This document shows, piece after piece, positions 44,125 through 55,486 of a DNA stretch of 64,000 nt. Location of the stretch: assembly GCA_018257865.1 (NCBI GenBank), contig JAEUBA010000055.1, positions 155,136-219,135 on the forward strand, given 5' to 3'. The notes under the pieces are model-generated. The model made no database searches, was not told the DNA's origin, and saw only the letters and a program-made list of their open reading frames with translations. Position 1 is the first letter of the stretch. Each line of letters opens with the position of its first letter. Position numbers and translations under genes: made by a program. The DNA comes from Stereocaulon alpinum. Its lineage: Eukaryota > Ascomycota > Lecanoromycetes > Lecanorales > Stereocaulaceae.

Positions 44125-44901
44125 ATGTTGCCAATGATTTTCCTCCTAGCGCTCACTGTAGCCACCACCACCCTAGCAGCGAACCCGACTGCGCGAGAAA
44201 CGAAATGTTACAACCACGGACAGCGCATACCAACCCCCGCCTCCTGCGACGTCGCCCTCGACAATCTTCAGAAGTTCCTGCTCCCTTACTTCCGCCAAGA
44301 AACCGTTCAAGTCGGCGCCAGCAGGTCTAGCGACATTCGACTTTACAAAGCTTTTGCCGACGACAGGCCCGACGTGTCCCCAGGAGCGCTCCGCTGCTCA
44401 ATCCTTATCATCTGGGACCCGGATTATCCGGAAGCGCAGAAACCGGCTCCTGTCTCGCCAGACGCTTGGGATGTGCTTTATCCAAACCAGATGCTGAGTG
44501 CGGCGCAGAGAATTCGTGACAATTGTATCGCGGGCGGCCCGCCAAAATTGTACGTTGTCCGTTCTAACTCATTACCTACCCTTCCACTCCTCTCCGCATT
44601 CAAGCCGGAATGCATTCGGTAAATGAGACATGTCACTCTGTTCGGTAATGTTTTGGATAAGAATGTGCTGACGTTGACATTATTTAGTGGAAGCGAACAC
44701 ATTATGCCGCATGAATGGGTTCTTGTGAGTATTGAAGCATTCGCTCGCGATTCTGCAAGTGGGACCTGGACGATGTTGGCGTCCAATGGGACTGAGATTG
44801 CGGTGGATGCATCGATCGTCAATCCTGTGGCGTCGAGTGCAAGTAATGCGTCGACTGTTCTAGGGATTGGTCCAGCATCGGACTCTGTGCAGACCTCATA
44901 G
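44125..44901 (+). CDS. Small secreted cysteine-containing protein (effector-like)
   Basis: Model: join(44125..44549, 44688..44901), 212 aa. The signal peptide is MLPMIFLLALTVATTTLAAN. The mature protein has four cysteines (KCYNH, SCDVALDNL, LRCSILIIWD, RDNCIAGGP), a spacing seen in small secreted fungal proteins with a Cys-AL-L start and a late NC-GG motif. The donor at 44550 (GTACGT) gives PPK|FGSEHIMPHEWVLVSI. An alternative donor (GTAAAT, about 44620) is also in phase and would add about 23 residues. The C-terminus is Ser/Ala-rich. The family is not named with confidence. Confidence 0.7.
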
Positions 44902-45813
44902 CTGGATGTATCACGCTGAGCGAATAGATGATGGACTATTGTTCATATTGACTTGGCAGGGAGAAGTGAATCTGTGGGGGTGTACGACCGCTACATCTAG
45001 CTTTCTCCGAAAGTCTCTGATTGCTAGAATGATTTGGTATACTTGGCCAGCTGATTAGCCTATGAAAGTTTTGGGTAGCCATAGTGTGACTTTCGGGCTA
45101 TTCTGGAGATAAATGCAAGTAGACAAAGCTCAACAGATCGAACAATTGGAGAACATATGTAATACCCGAAAAGAGTCAAATAATAGGCTAGGACTGCGAC
45201 TTCGCGCATTGCCCGGGACCATTGGCATTATGTAGATGGAGAGGTACCTAGATGTAGGCAGTAATAGTCTGCAGCTGGATGAAAGGGATACCTTGTGCCA
45301 TTATGTTCCTTTATGTTGTGATTTCGTTGAGTTAGCAGCGGGTTGGGTGCGACGTAATCCAGGCAACTATCGTGAGGAAAGTGAAGAGTTTGACCCTCTC
45401 AGTCATGATTCACCCTCCTCATTTATATCACTCCTAGTTTCCTTCGCACTTCCTATTCCCTTCGTCACAACCAGCATACATAAGCACTCAGCTTAACGAG
45501 ATTGTGTCCCTCTCCAACACGCGGTCTTCTTCTCACCCTCAATAAAAGAGAATCCTTGGACTCGCTATCTTGCAAACCTCTCTCTGGGCAGGCTGATACG
45601 GACCGTGTTACGCCTGAATCGCTGCTGTCAATCACTAAGCCCATGTAGACAGATAGTCATCGCTTGTCAGCCCTGTCATACGGTAGCACTAGACGAAGCT
45701 ACCAGCGAGGTGCTCAGCCCCCGACTTTCCCGCTGCTTGGCACAGTCTCCTGTCACCCACAACTTTTCGCAAATACCTCAGCCAAGCTCCCTGACCAGCC
45801 ATCTGTTTTAGCG
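44902..45813. promoter_or_regulatory. Intergenic, upstream of F-box paralog B
   Basis: Should hold the promoter and leader of the F-box gene. The coding frame is open upstream of its ATG to about 45664 without an earlier ATG. No other feature seen. Confidence 0.35.
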
Positions 45814-47226
45814 ATGAACACTGACACGATGGACCACACAATGAGGATACCCGATGAGTTGTGGCTGCTCATCCTCGAATACTCCGTTGGCACAGACCTC
45901 AAATCAACAAGGCTAATAAGCAAGAGATTTGAGAATCTAGCATCTCCGTTATTGTTCACCACCGCTTACGTTGCCGCTCGGAGGGGCGTCCTAGACGTCT
46001 TCAAGAACCTGACCACACATCCGGTCCTCTGCAACTATGTAAAGACCATGGTTGTTGACGGCTCATGGTGCGATTGGGAAAAACTTCAACCGGCGGAGAA
46101 AGTAGCAATCTCGGAAGGCAAAGAACTCACAACTCGTGCCACAATGTTTGTTGAACAGGAGCTCATCATGCAGTCTGAGCTGCAACAAGCGCTGACTACG
46201 GCTATCGAATCGCTCACAAGATTAAAGACCGTGGTCTTCGCTGACCTGTCCCGTCTGGTGGGTTTCCCAGGAGAGGGGCTGGGTACCTTAAATTCCCGGG
46301 AGTTGCTGGAGTATCGGGGTATGTCAAGCTCGCATCACAACCGCTTCAGTCATTGCTGTTTCCAGCAACCATCACTCGCATACTGCCCGGAGCACAGAAA
46401 TAACCTCTGGCGACAATTCGGGGTCTTGATAGCGCTCCTGCAGAGTCTGTCAGTAAGTGCTCCAACTTCCGTCATCGACTTGAGGCTTGGCGACCCGCAA
46501 CACGCTCATGAAGAATATGGAAGTCCCACTTGTTATGGATACGATGGTGGCATACCTCAATTTCTCTTCGCCCATCCTACAGTGTGTTTACCCAGCGGCC
46601 TACGTCCGCTTCTTCATGGCCTTCGCAGACTCGATCTCACGATCTGCTTCCCCAACAATTCTCAATCGCCTGATGACTATCCCGAGAGGCCGATTATCAG
46701 GCCAAGCTCACGTTCGCCTTACGAGAATGCCTTGAGTGACTTTCTTCACAGTACCGATAACCTTGAGGAGCTAAAGCTTGCAGGCGCAGTCGACGTTGAA
46801 CACCTGAATGTGGGCATGACACTTGGCACGAAACGGTGGAACAAGCTACGAGACGTAACGCTTCGGAGCTGTGACGCAGATTTGCGCGAGATGAGAGCAT
46901 TCCTGATGAGTAACAGGCAACCCTTACGATGCCTGCTGCTGGACAACTTCAACCTCCTATCGGGCACATGGAAGGAGCTGTTCGCTTACATTGCGGAAAC
47001 TTTGCCTGAGTTGGGACTCTTTGTTGGCTATGTATTGCAGAATGGGCGTTGGCCAGATGAAGCCGAGGCGCTTTCAACGGCAGACCAAGAATATGTGGAT
47101 GAGGAAGACTCGACGTCAGAGGAGCTCGAATACGATCCTGGTAGCGATGTAGATTCCGTAGACTCGGAAGCTGAAGAGATCGATCCCATATTGCGATTGC
47201 ATCCAAGACTGGTAGATAGATGGTAA
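45814..47226 (+). CDS. F-box protein with acidic tail, paralog B, no intron
   Basis: 470 aa from the first in-frame ATG. F-box: RIPDELWLLILEYSVGTDLK, then STRLISKRFENLASPLLFTT. It continues AYVAARRGVLDVFKNLTTHP with no intron, exactly where paralog A has one. Later lines match paralog A: KTVVFADLSRLVGFPGEGLG, LRRLDLTICFP, KLRDVTLRSCDADLREMRAF, LLLDNFNLLSGTWKEL. An acidic tail (EEDSTSEELEYDPGSDVDSV) closes the protein, as in paralog A. Either this copy lost the intron or A gained it. Likely SCF substrate adaptor. Confidence 0.88.
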   Translation: MNTDTMDHTMRIPDELWLLILEYSVGTDLKSTRLISKRFENLASPLLFTTAYVAARRGVLDVFKNLTTHPVLCNYVKTMVVDGSWCDWEKLQPAEKVAISEGKELTTRATMFVEQELIMQSELQQALTTAIESLTRLKTVVFADLSRLVGFPGEGLGTLNSRELLEYRGMSSSHHNRFSHCCFQQPSLAYCPEHRNNLWRQFGVLIALLQSLSVSAPTSVIDLRLGDPQHAHEEYGSPTCYGYDGGIPQFLFAHPTVCLPSGLRPLLHGLRRLDLTICFPNNSQSPDDYPERPIIRPSSRSPYENALSDFLHSTDNLEELKLAGAVDVEHLNVGMTLGTKRWNKLRDVTLRSCDADLREMRAFLMSNRQPLRCLLLDNFNLLSGTWKELFAYIAETLPELGLFVGYVLQNGRWPDEAEALSTADQEYVDEEDSTSEELEYDPGSDVDSVDSEAEEIDPILRLHPRLVDRW

Positions 47227-47923
47227 TGCTTAAGCATATGAGCGCAGAAATGCTAGACGAAGCACATGATGCAGAAACATGAGATACAAGAAACGGTCGC
47301 GAAGCTTGAAGTAATGGCAAGCATGCCATTGAAGGAGGTCTCAATCATGCATCGAGAAGTTCGTCTATAATCAAAATGGTTGAATCAAAGCCTTGGGGGC
47401 AATCTATCTTTGAGTGAATGTGCGTGTTTTGAGTCGCAGCTTCCCTGCGCCTACTCTGCTCCTAGCTTGCTTCACCTACCCTCGCAGCCCACTGAGACTG
47501 AATTGCAGTAGTATACTCATTCAGATCTTGTCCTTGCATTTCGATTTTCGCAGTCGATCAGTCTCCCTCACGTCTTGTCTGCCCACCCTCGCAATTAGCT
47601 CTGCAGGTCATCATCGCACCGCAACGATGCCGCGCTAACCCCTTCTAAACATTTCGAATGTTCGCTGTTGAATCTCTTGCAGCAAATAGGTCGTGAGATA
47701 ATAGTTTGGAGCTGACTAGTGTCTTGGCGCTGACGGTGTGAGGGAGCAGGTACGGTCAATGGATTGTTTACAACTTTCCGTTTTGGGAACTAGAAGCAGA
47801 CTGAGCAGAGCACGTGATCGCGGAGAATAAGATAGATAAAGGAAGGAGATTTCTTATTGCTATCTACCTCTGGGCTTCGTGAAATCTACTTTATCGTATT
47901 CCGAAGAGCAGCCCACTCACTAC
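47227..47923. other. Intergenic, nothing recognised
   Basis: No gene, RNA or repeat supported between the F-box gene and the broken dioxygenase. Confidence 0.4.
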
Positions 47924-49281
47924 TCATTCAATCTTGACCTCCGGCTCCCACGGAAACCTCTGTGCATCAGACCTAGCTTTATAATGAAGACCATCCCAGG
48001 TCCTTCCCGACCCGCTCTGTAATTGTTTTGGGATCTGCCATCCATACTCCTCGTCACGCAACCAGAAGCGAAGAAGATGTCTCCTGCTCCCAGTACCATT
48101 AGCACTACTCATGAAATCAGATAGGGTGCATGCACTCACTTCTTGTGACCATCCGCATAAGCCTCTCTAGCATGGGAAATGCTAAGATTATTGATACACT
48201 GGATATCGCCCTTCTTGAAGTCAAGATACAAGCACTCTTCAGCAGCGCAAAACTCCAGCGCGTCGAGCGCCTCGGCCTGAGCTTCGGTAATGGGTGGGAT
48301 GGTAGTTGGGCGTGGGAGCTTGCCGAATCCTGTGAAGCGGCGGCGGAAATACTGAATGACGATTTTTATTCCTCGTTGATGGTGAGGATTGGGCGAGAGT
48401 AGTATGGTGGATCGCCTCCGAAGCTGACATTATGAGATTAGGCTCTGCTCGCAGCATTTCATGGGACAACGTACTTATCACACGGCCAGTTTTCACACAA
48501 AGTTCCGATCAAGTCCGGTCTCTTCTTAGCAAGACTGTTGTAAACATGCCAACTACTCGCAATCTTGCTTTGACCTCCCTCCTCTGCCACTTCTAGCGCA
48601 AGCAGCGAGACAATGTCGCTATTATCAGTAATGGAAGACCTGCCTGTCATTCGTATACGCTGGATTACCAACAACGTAGTGTCGTGAGAGATCAGTCACA
48701 TGAGCGAGGACCGCACCAGTCTTGTCTTGCCAGCCTCGGAGATTGCCGACGTAAGATGAGACGCCGGCATAGGTGATTAGGCCATCAAGTCTGCTGAAGT
48801 CATCCACAGGGAAGTCACGCAAAATGAAAAAGCCACGTCCGTTGTGCATCTCTGCTGAGAGTGCCCGAAGTTTTGTACCGAGGCATGGAAGCGGAAATGT
48901 AGCCTGACAAACGTGGCTCAAAGGCAGGTCGAGAGCTTGTTTAGTTCAGCACAAGATGATAAGGGGCCGAGATCAAAAGGGAGTACACCGAAGCTCACTT
49001 TTGAAGTGGTCCGCTGCTTGCTTTATCTCCTCGATGTCTCCTGCTGTGAGCGTGATCACCCACTCTTCATCGTAGAAGTCAGTACTCTTCCAAGCCAGCG
49101 GTGAACGTGAACTAGTGGGAAACCCCATAGGAAGTTCTTTCGAGACTTGTTCATTTTTAAGCCTTCTCTTCGTCCGGCTTTTGTACTTCTCTGAATCTGG
49201 CTGGTGGGCAATATCAGGTCGTGATGGACCCGCCTCGTTCGGGAGCAACGTATGCTCCAATAGTGGTAGGAAGCTGCTCAT
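47924..49281 (-). pseudogene. TauD/TfdA-family dioxygenase, broken by two 1-nt indels
   Basis: The exons are recognisable: MSSFLPLLEH...DHFK (start at 49281), then after a GTGAGC...ACAAG intron TLDLPLSHVCQATFPLP, EMHNGRGFFILRDFPVDDFS, LITYAGVSSYVGN, NPAYTNDRQVFH. At about 48629-48632 one extra T shifts the frame inside the iron-binding HxD motif; the family reading continues one frame over as TDNSDIVSLLALEVAEEGGQ. A second intron (GTACGT...GTCAG) leads to GGDPPYYSRPILTINE. Near 48361-48375 a base is missing before IKIVIQYFRRRFTGFG, LSISHAREAY and the last exon RHLLRFWLRDEEYGW. Splicing cannot repair either site. Originally an Fe(II)/2-oxoglutarate oxygenase. Confidence 0.82.
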
Positions 49282-50247
49282 ATTTGCGTTTGACGGGTTG
49301 GTACTTGGGATATTGGCTCAAGGTCTCGAAATGTGAACTAGTAGAAGTTGGTGCTTGGTGTTATTTGGGCGGATTACCACCATCAAATCCCTTCGCCAGA
49401 CTATCCGGATTTACTGGCATTATGCAGCGTCAAGTGAGGTTTTGCTTTGACCGCTCAAACCTCATGTCCTCCAATCCAGAAAGGTGAAATGTTTAGCTGA
49501 GCAGTCAGGAAACCCCAGAACTCCTCTCTGCAGATTCGAAATCCTTTTGCTTCGTCCTGCAGCATATGCGTGTCAGCTGAAATCGACCCTGCATCTCGCC
49601 GGGCTTGGCGCCTTACAATCTAGTTGTCTACATCTATTGGCAAGCGAATTATGTCCGAAAGGTGATTCTTTACATATGACTGCATATGATGAAGGCTGAA
49701 GTCCATATTGCCAAGCTTCGAAAGAGTTCGTATCCATCCCTTGCGGCTTTCGGGATAACCGACAGAATCTTGCCCAGGTCTTGCTAAGATCGAAGCCTTG
49801 GCTTGCTTCCACTCCAATTGAGCTGTCCCTTTTAGGCGTTCTCGGGGGCTCGGGGCGAGAACTCCGAACGGATTTGCTCAAGTCTTCGGGCCATGCAAAG
49901 AGGACAACGCTCGAGAATATGGGTCGTTCGCTTTATGAAGTAGTACATGTCGACAACGCCTTTTTTGGCTTAACGATCTGGCTTGTAGGCTACCAGTAGC
50001 GGGCCAGAGTAGCCGTCAAGCTCGGAAGAAAAGACTTGCCAAGACTGCCCAAATGCCTCAACTTGGAAGGAAGGTGTGCTCGACCAGCTTTGCCAATCCA
50101 CACCGCCTTGACTTCTCTAGCGTCGAATATGTTCCACAACACAGTTAGCGAGCCCTCTGAACATGTTGGAGCTCTGTCTATTGAATGTACATCTATTGAG
50201 TGTAACTTTGTCTCCGAAGTAATGTAGAATATTCACATCACGCTATC
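49282..50247. other. Intergenic, nothing recognised
   Basis: No gene is supported. A minus-strand frame at 49573-49881 lacks recognisable motifs. Confidence 0.4.
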
Positions 50248-51901
50248 ATGAATCTAGTTGAGGGAACTGCTCTCTCACAAGCTGTTTCCACAGTTGCAGT
50301 AATAGGCGCTGGAACTTCTGACCTTGCCACTGCGCGGCGGCTATTACAAGCTGGCCTCAGTGTCACTGTCTTCGAGCGCAAAGGTGAGGCTGGCGGTCCA
50401 TGGGAGAATCGAACCAGCTGAAGTATGGGTTGCAAATAAACAGGTAACATGATGACAACAAGCCGCCCAGACCGAAGTTCCCCACGCCCAGATATGACGG
50501 CGACGCCGCTCAAGATTGTAGACCTGAGGGCATATTTCCAGAGTCACGGTCCTTCAGGTGCTTGCTATGAATCATTGATGAACAACACCATGAACAACAT
50601 CATTACGCCCTTGATGAGATTTTGAGCATGAGAGTATCCACTTGAAACGATATGACCATGTCTCAGAAAATACTATCTCATCTTAGACAACGACTGACGA
50701 TTTCAAGCGCTGGCTTGTTGCTCACAAGGTCATCCTGGAGTACCTCCAGCAGTTCTCAGAGGATACCATGGTAGAAGACAAGATAAAGCACAATACAATC
50801 GTGAGTATGCTCCGTGGTTTGCGTAGGCTACTACATCGACCCTGTGTTCCCTCCGTTCAAGGGCTAGAAGAATGAGCTTCAAGGTGGCCCGAACGCATTC
50901 GTCATTCCATAGAGTATAGGAAGAATAAGATGTTTGAAGATAAAGTGCGTCGCACCGTTCGTTCTTGCGAACATTCCTGCCGACATGCCCCAGAATATAC
51001 TCATTGTCGGAGATGGCAGCTCTGCATGCGATATCAGAATAGAAATTGCTCTGGTAGCTAAGAGAGTGTACCAATGGGTAAGATCGATCGAGGACGACCA
51101 CACAGGGTCAGTAACGCCTTGGGAGAAGGCCGTTCGTTCCATATTGCCCAATAATCTTCTCCGAATTTCAGAGATCGCCAGCTTTGCTTCCACGAACACG
51201 TCTAGGGACACTGCAGATGCAGATATTGTTCTTGTGGACAAAACTCCTATAAGCGGGATCGACTTTGTCGTCTTTTGTACCGGATTCAGATTTTCCTTAC
51301 CATTCCTTCTAATTACCAAGGGGAGACAGTCAATCCTGAAAGTATCATCACGGATGGCGTACAGTTGCATAATCCGTATAAAGACATGTTCTTCACTAAT
51401 GATCACACTCTGACTTTTGTCCGGATCCCGTACGAGATTGTCACCTTCGCATTTTTTGACATGCAAGCGGTGGCCATCGCAGCTGCTCTGTCTGGACGCG
51501 CGAAACTGCCCAGTAAGGAAAAGATGCAGGAGGAATATGATCAGACAAGGCGGGAGCGTGGTTCAGTAGAACCATTTCAGGTTCTTGGTTTCGAGAGAGA
51601 GCTGCAGTATATCAGGGACGTATTGGACTTGATTGGTGGCTCATCGGATCAGCCTAGAGCAGTCAGATATGAGAAAACGCGTCACTATGTAGAGGAGAAC
51701 CAGGCAGAGGCTCTTCCTGAATCCCTCAGGTCCTCGCGAATACTCTATGGGATGGACCCAGCCGAGACAGAGGCTATCATCGCGGGCAAAAAAGCAGCTG
51801 GAACTTGCAAAGGAAAGAACGTTGCATGGATCGAGGACCTAAACAGCCAGCAGGCCTTCCCAGATAGAGTTTCGTGTCAGCGCTGTATCACAATGCTCTA
51901 G
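50248..51901 (+). pseudogene. FAD-dependent (FMO-like) monooxygenase, broken
   Basis: The start has a Rossmann fold, VAVIGAGTSDLATARRLLQA, where the usual GxGPxG is altered, then TVFERKGEAGGPW. Downstream pieces follow the order of fungal flavin monooxygenases: GACYESLMNN...ITPLMRF, VAHKVILEYLQQFSED, NILIVGDGSSACDIRIEIA (the second dinucleotide loop), GIDFVVFCTGFRFSLPFL, then ITDGVQLHNPYKDMFFTNDH and VAIAAALSGRAKLPSKEKMQ. Stops occur after MRF and GGPWENRTS. Near 51306-51311 one base is missing, so the C-terminal third lies in another frame. Some breaks could be unrecognised introns, but not the last. Confidence 0.75.
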
Positions 51902-52268
51902 GCTTAGTTGCAAGAACGGATGTTCGACCCAGGCTGTCTCGTATAAGTGAGGTAGATCATGAGTGAAGAAAGCCGGGCAGTTCAGAATATGGAGTTGCGG
52001 TATGAGCTATTAGTATAGCATAGCCTTCAAGCTAGCACATCTGCATTCCAACTTCTTCAGAGCGATTCAGGAGCTGGGTCCAGATCATTCTCTCATTCAA
52101 CGCCTGAGTGACTAGAAGCGTCAAACAAGGTAAGATAAGCGTTGACAAAATTGCATGAATGTGATTAACGCTAGCCGGATACGGCACGTGACTAGCGTCT
52201 TTCCTGGCAAAAAGGTCTCGACTTACCTCATCTCGTCACGGCTGTCGCGCGCATCCCTCACCGCCATC
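51902..52268. promoter_or_regulatory. Intergenic, upstream of the EBP-like gene
   Basis: About 370 bp. An in-frame ATG exists at 52155, so the protein could start 38 residues earlier; the extra residues are not family-like. No other feature seen. Confidence 0.3.
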
Positions 52269-53126
52269 ATGGTGTCCACGCGGTCCCACAAAACCGAGTT
52301 CCCACCCCCTGACCTGTCTCCCTCCAAAGCCTTAACACGCACCTCCCGCCGACGCGGCAAATGGCACCACACACCCGATCCCACTGTCCTCCTCTGGCTT
52401 ATAATATCCCTCCCTTTGGTCGGCTGGGATGCGGCATACGTGTTCGGACGGCCGTACACGATGCCTGACGGCTGGCTGCACTCGCCGATCTGGACACCAT
52501 ACGCGTTGTATGGCGAGGTCGACTATATTTATGGTTGGAAAGCTTGGAATGAGCATAATGGATTCACAGCTGCGCAGACGGCCCTCAACGTCATTGAATC
52601 GATAGGGTATATCGCGTATCTGTGGGTGGTGTGGAGATTTGGGGAGGGGGAAAAGAGGGTGTTGCCGAACGCGTGGGGTGGGGTAGCCTGTTTGGTGGGC
52701 TTTGGGCTTTGCGTTATGACTGTTAGCAAGACTGCGCTATATTGTGAGTATTGCTTTTCTGGTGTTGTGATTGGTGGTGGAGAGTGGTGGGGAGATGGAA
52801 AGAGGGTTTGGGGGCGAAGGATCCGCCCGTGAAGTTTTGAAGTTGACTGCTGGTGCTAGGGTTGAATGAATCCTTCTCAGGATTCGAAAATATCGGCCAT
52901 AACGATCCCTTGTCGTTGCTCTTCTTGTGGATCATCCCGAAGTGAGTCAGGGAGTCAGGGATGTTCGAATCCCCTAGCTGATCTTCTTCGTAGTGGCGCT
53001 TGGCTCGTCTTCCCTTCCTACATGGGCTATATTTTTGCCCGAGATATTTTGCACGGTCTCGCAATAGCTAGTGGTGACGCGAGTAGCAAGCCTGCAAGGG
53101 CAACGACACCGACTAAAGATGAGTGA
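52269..53126 (+). CDS. EBP-family (EXPERA) membrane protein, sterol-isomerase like
   Basis: Model: join(52269..52743, 52860..52941, 52994..53126), 229 aa. After a basic start come four hydrophobic segments: VLLWLIISLPLVGWDAAYVF, VIESIGYIAYLWVVWRF, AWGGVACLVGFGLCVMTVSK, and LFLWIIPNGAWLVFPSYMGY. Splicing gives ALYWLNESFSGFENIGHNDP and WIIPNGAWLVFP, matching the EBP C-terminal pattern (NALWLVLP). EBP proteins isomerise the C8 double bond of sterols in the ER; some relatives bind sterols or lack that activity. The C-terminal tail is polar. The ATG at 52269 is preferred over 52155. Catalytic residues are not assigned. Confidence 0.8.
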
Positions 53127-53334
53127 ATAGTCGGTAACGTGGGAATAAGTATCGATGCTGCGTGTGTACAAAGAGATGCTTTTGATGAATTCACGCCTAT
53201 ACCTATGTATCTGTAATCCTGTTCCTGTATATATGTTCATACCCTTCCGCTGCAGCCTGCTAGCCTGCTTTGATACCCAAAATTTACATCGTCTAAACGG
53301 CTTTCAAGCATAGGGGCATCAAGACTGTTCATGC

Positions 53335-53973
53335 TCAAGTCCTCCAAAGCTCCCACGCAAACGGTTCGAATACCCACCAGTTCCTCGACCCCCTGCTCTC
53401 TTGTGTTTCCCCATCATTCTGCCCCAGCGACAGCTGGAATATTTCATTGTCAATCCACCTTCCCGTCTTCCACCCAACCCTCTTCAGCGTACCTCTCCGC
53501 TCAAACCCAGCTCTCAGATAGAAGTTGGCCACATTTCCCTTTTCACTTACTGTTGTGTAGACAAACACCTCCTCAATGTCATACGGTCGCTTCTCGCTAA
53601 CAGGCATGGTTTTCAAGGCCTCAACGAGCGCCGTGAGGAGCTTCGATCCGTACCCCTTTCCTGTGGTATAAGGGGCGAAGTAGATAGTGAGTTCGACTGC
53701 TGCGCCACATGCGTCTCCAGGTCGAAGCGTGTTTACGTAGGTATACCCAAGAATTTTCTCATTGCCTTCGTTGTCTGGCACGGTGGCGACGAGGTAGGGG
53801 AAGCCATTGTTGAGGACCGAGTGGTAGGCTTCCACTATGTATGAAAGAGGCTGCGGGTCAGTCCATGAATTTACGACTGTGTCAACGACGTGATAGTTGT
53901 ATATGTCCAGGCTTTCGGGAAGATCTTTGTATAAGGCGGATCGGATTATTAGGGTACTAGGGGGCGAGGCCAT
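53335..53973 (-). CDS. GNAT-family N-acetyltransferase (Pat/bar-like)
   Basis: 212 aa, one exon, with the ATG at 53973 (MASPPSTLIIRSALYKDLPE). The GNAT fold is clear: IYNYHVVDTVVNSWTDPQPL at the front, ILGYTYVNTLRPGDACG, AVELTIYFAPYTTGKGYGSK (the acetyl-CoA loop, Q/RxxGxG/A variant TGKGYG) and ANFYLRAGFERRGTLKRVGW. The last segment is typical of phosphinothricin- and methionine sulfoximine-type acetyltransferases. Substrate unknown. The C-terminus adds about 30 residues after the fold. Convergent with the EBP-like gene, 208 bp apart. Confidence 0.88.
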   Translation of the reverse strand: MASPPSTLIIRSALYKDLPESLDIYNYHVVDTVVNSWTDPQPLSYIVEAYHSVLNNGFPYLVATVPDNEGNEKILGYTYVNTLRPGDACGAAVELTIYFAPYTTGKGYGSKLLTALVEALKTMPVSEKRPYDIEEVFVYTTVSEKGNVANFYLRAGFERRGTLKRVGWKTGRWIDNEIFQLSLGQNDGETQESRGSRNWWVFEPFAWELWRT

Positions 53974-55486
53974 TCCGGCAAGCTCTCGAAAGATCGAATG
54001 GCAATTGACATCGACAGAGAAGTGATACGTGAACTTTGATACGAACCCCACATTCTGCTAGACTTACTACTCTGTTTGAGCGCACGGTTCTTTGAGAGCC
54101 CCACCTGCATTGCATAAACGATTGAGGCCATTTTCAGCTCATACTTGGCCAGCGCACCCTCGTGCGTCAATAGCTTCGGATCCGATAGGCCGGACCGAGA
54201 GATGTCGGACTTGAAAAGAACTAATCAGACTTATCTCAGATGATCACGATCTCAAAAGTAGCATTACGGTCAGGTATACTGAAATTTTGACAAGCGGTAC
54301 CTGTACGATCCAACACTGCGGCGAACACGTCTCATGGAGCTATGTTGTACTAGGCTGAAGAGCTAGAAAAAGATGTCAGGACGTCTTTTGAAACACCTCC
54401 CGAAACGTTGAAGTGCGTAGAACAGAATTACAACTTCCCTTCTCTGGCAATATTAGGAAGGGATTGACTATGGCCGTCTGGTCATCCATGGTATGTCTCC
54501 TATCAGAGTTCAAACGCAGGCTCGCTGGAATCGCCAAGAGATAAGGGGGTTGGAGAGGTGCGACCAGTGCCACATGTTTGCTTTAATCTGGCACTTCCGT
54601 CACGCAAGGCTACATGGTCTCTCCCAGTAGGCGTCCTTGACGTTGAGGCAAGTTCGTGGTAACCTGGGCGGTCATAACGCGAGCGCACCGTACGTCCACA
54701 CCTCTTCCAGAACGCGCAAAGGTTCGACAAATTTTGAACCTTTATTAAGGCTGCTGCACGACCACAGTACGAATTGGCTCGCAAAGAAGATCTATAGAGT
54801 CTTCGAAGAAGAGACGATGCCAAGCCGTGATTCGGCAAGGCTATCGTAACAATCGTAGTTGAAGATTCGAGCGGGTCTGTGAAGCCTCCTGAAGGCCCGC
54901 AGGTATTGCAGCTGGCTCTTCGCTCTATTGGTACTGATCGTTGGGGCTAACAAGGTTAGCCGGATTGAGCTATGTGAAAGCAGGGCTACTACTGGTTCAA
55001 AACGCCCAATTCATGAGGCGAACCGGAGTCGGGACTGCTAAGCAAGCGGTTCTCAGCCTAGTTCAAAAGTGATTTATATCGTACTGGGCCGAGAGCAATC
55101 AAGCCCTCAAGCGCAATTAGTACCTAACCAAGGGGTTTGGGGACCGCTCCTAAGCCGGCCTCCGGGACCCCTCTAGGGTTGTGTGAAACTCTGCTTACCG
55201 ACGACGAGGTTCGTTAACAGCCACAAGAGGCAGCACCTGATGGTAAAGTTCACTTTCGCCTGTGAGCTCGTACCCTTGAGCTCAGCCGGTTCATGTAACG
55301 CGCTAGTTTGTTCTACGTATGTGCCTCATCTGCTCGAATCGACATTCTACTTGCCATATCGGTGAGTCAATTGGTAAACAGTTGATAAACAAGGATGTTA
55401 GCTAGATCAACTACAGATTTTGAAGCTATGATGGTCCCTATGTAAATGGAAGTCCTATATATGAACTAGACAGACTGGTCAAGCGC
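53974..55486. other. Intergenic, nothing recognised
   Basis: 1.5 kb upstream of the acetyltransferase with no supported gene. Open frames at 54503-54838 and 54637-54849 lack family features and overlap on opposite strands. Confidence 0.4.

Noticed and set aside
44550..44623. Retained coding segment using the later GTAAAT donor in the secreted protein
   Set aside because: In phase and possible, but the GTACGT donor is stronger and gives the spacing seen after the last cysteine in similar small secreted proteins; kept as an alternative only.
48355..48380. Intron as an explanation for the second frame change in the TauD-like gene
   Set aside because: No donor/acceptor pair fits between INE and IKIVIQ, and the family has no gap there; a one-base loss is simpler.
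52942..52993. tRNA T-loop-like sequence (GTTCGAATCC)
   Set aside because: It lies inside intron 2 of the EBP-like gene, and no acceptor, D or anticodon stem can be built around it.
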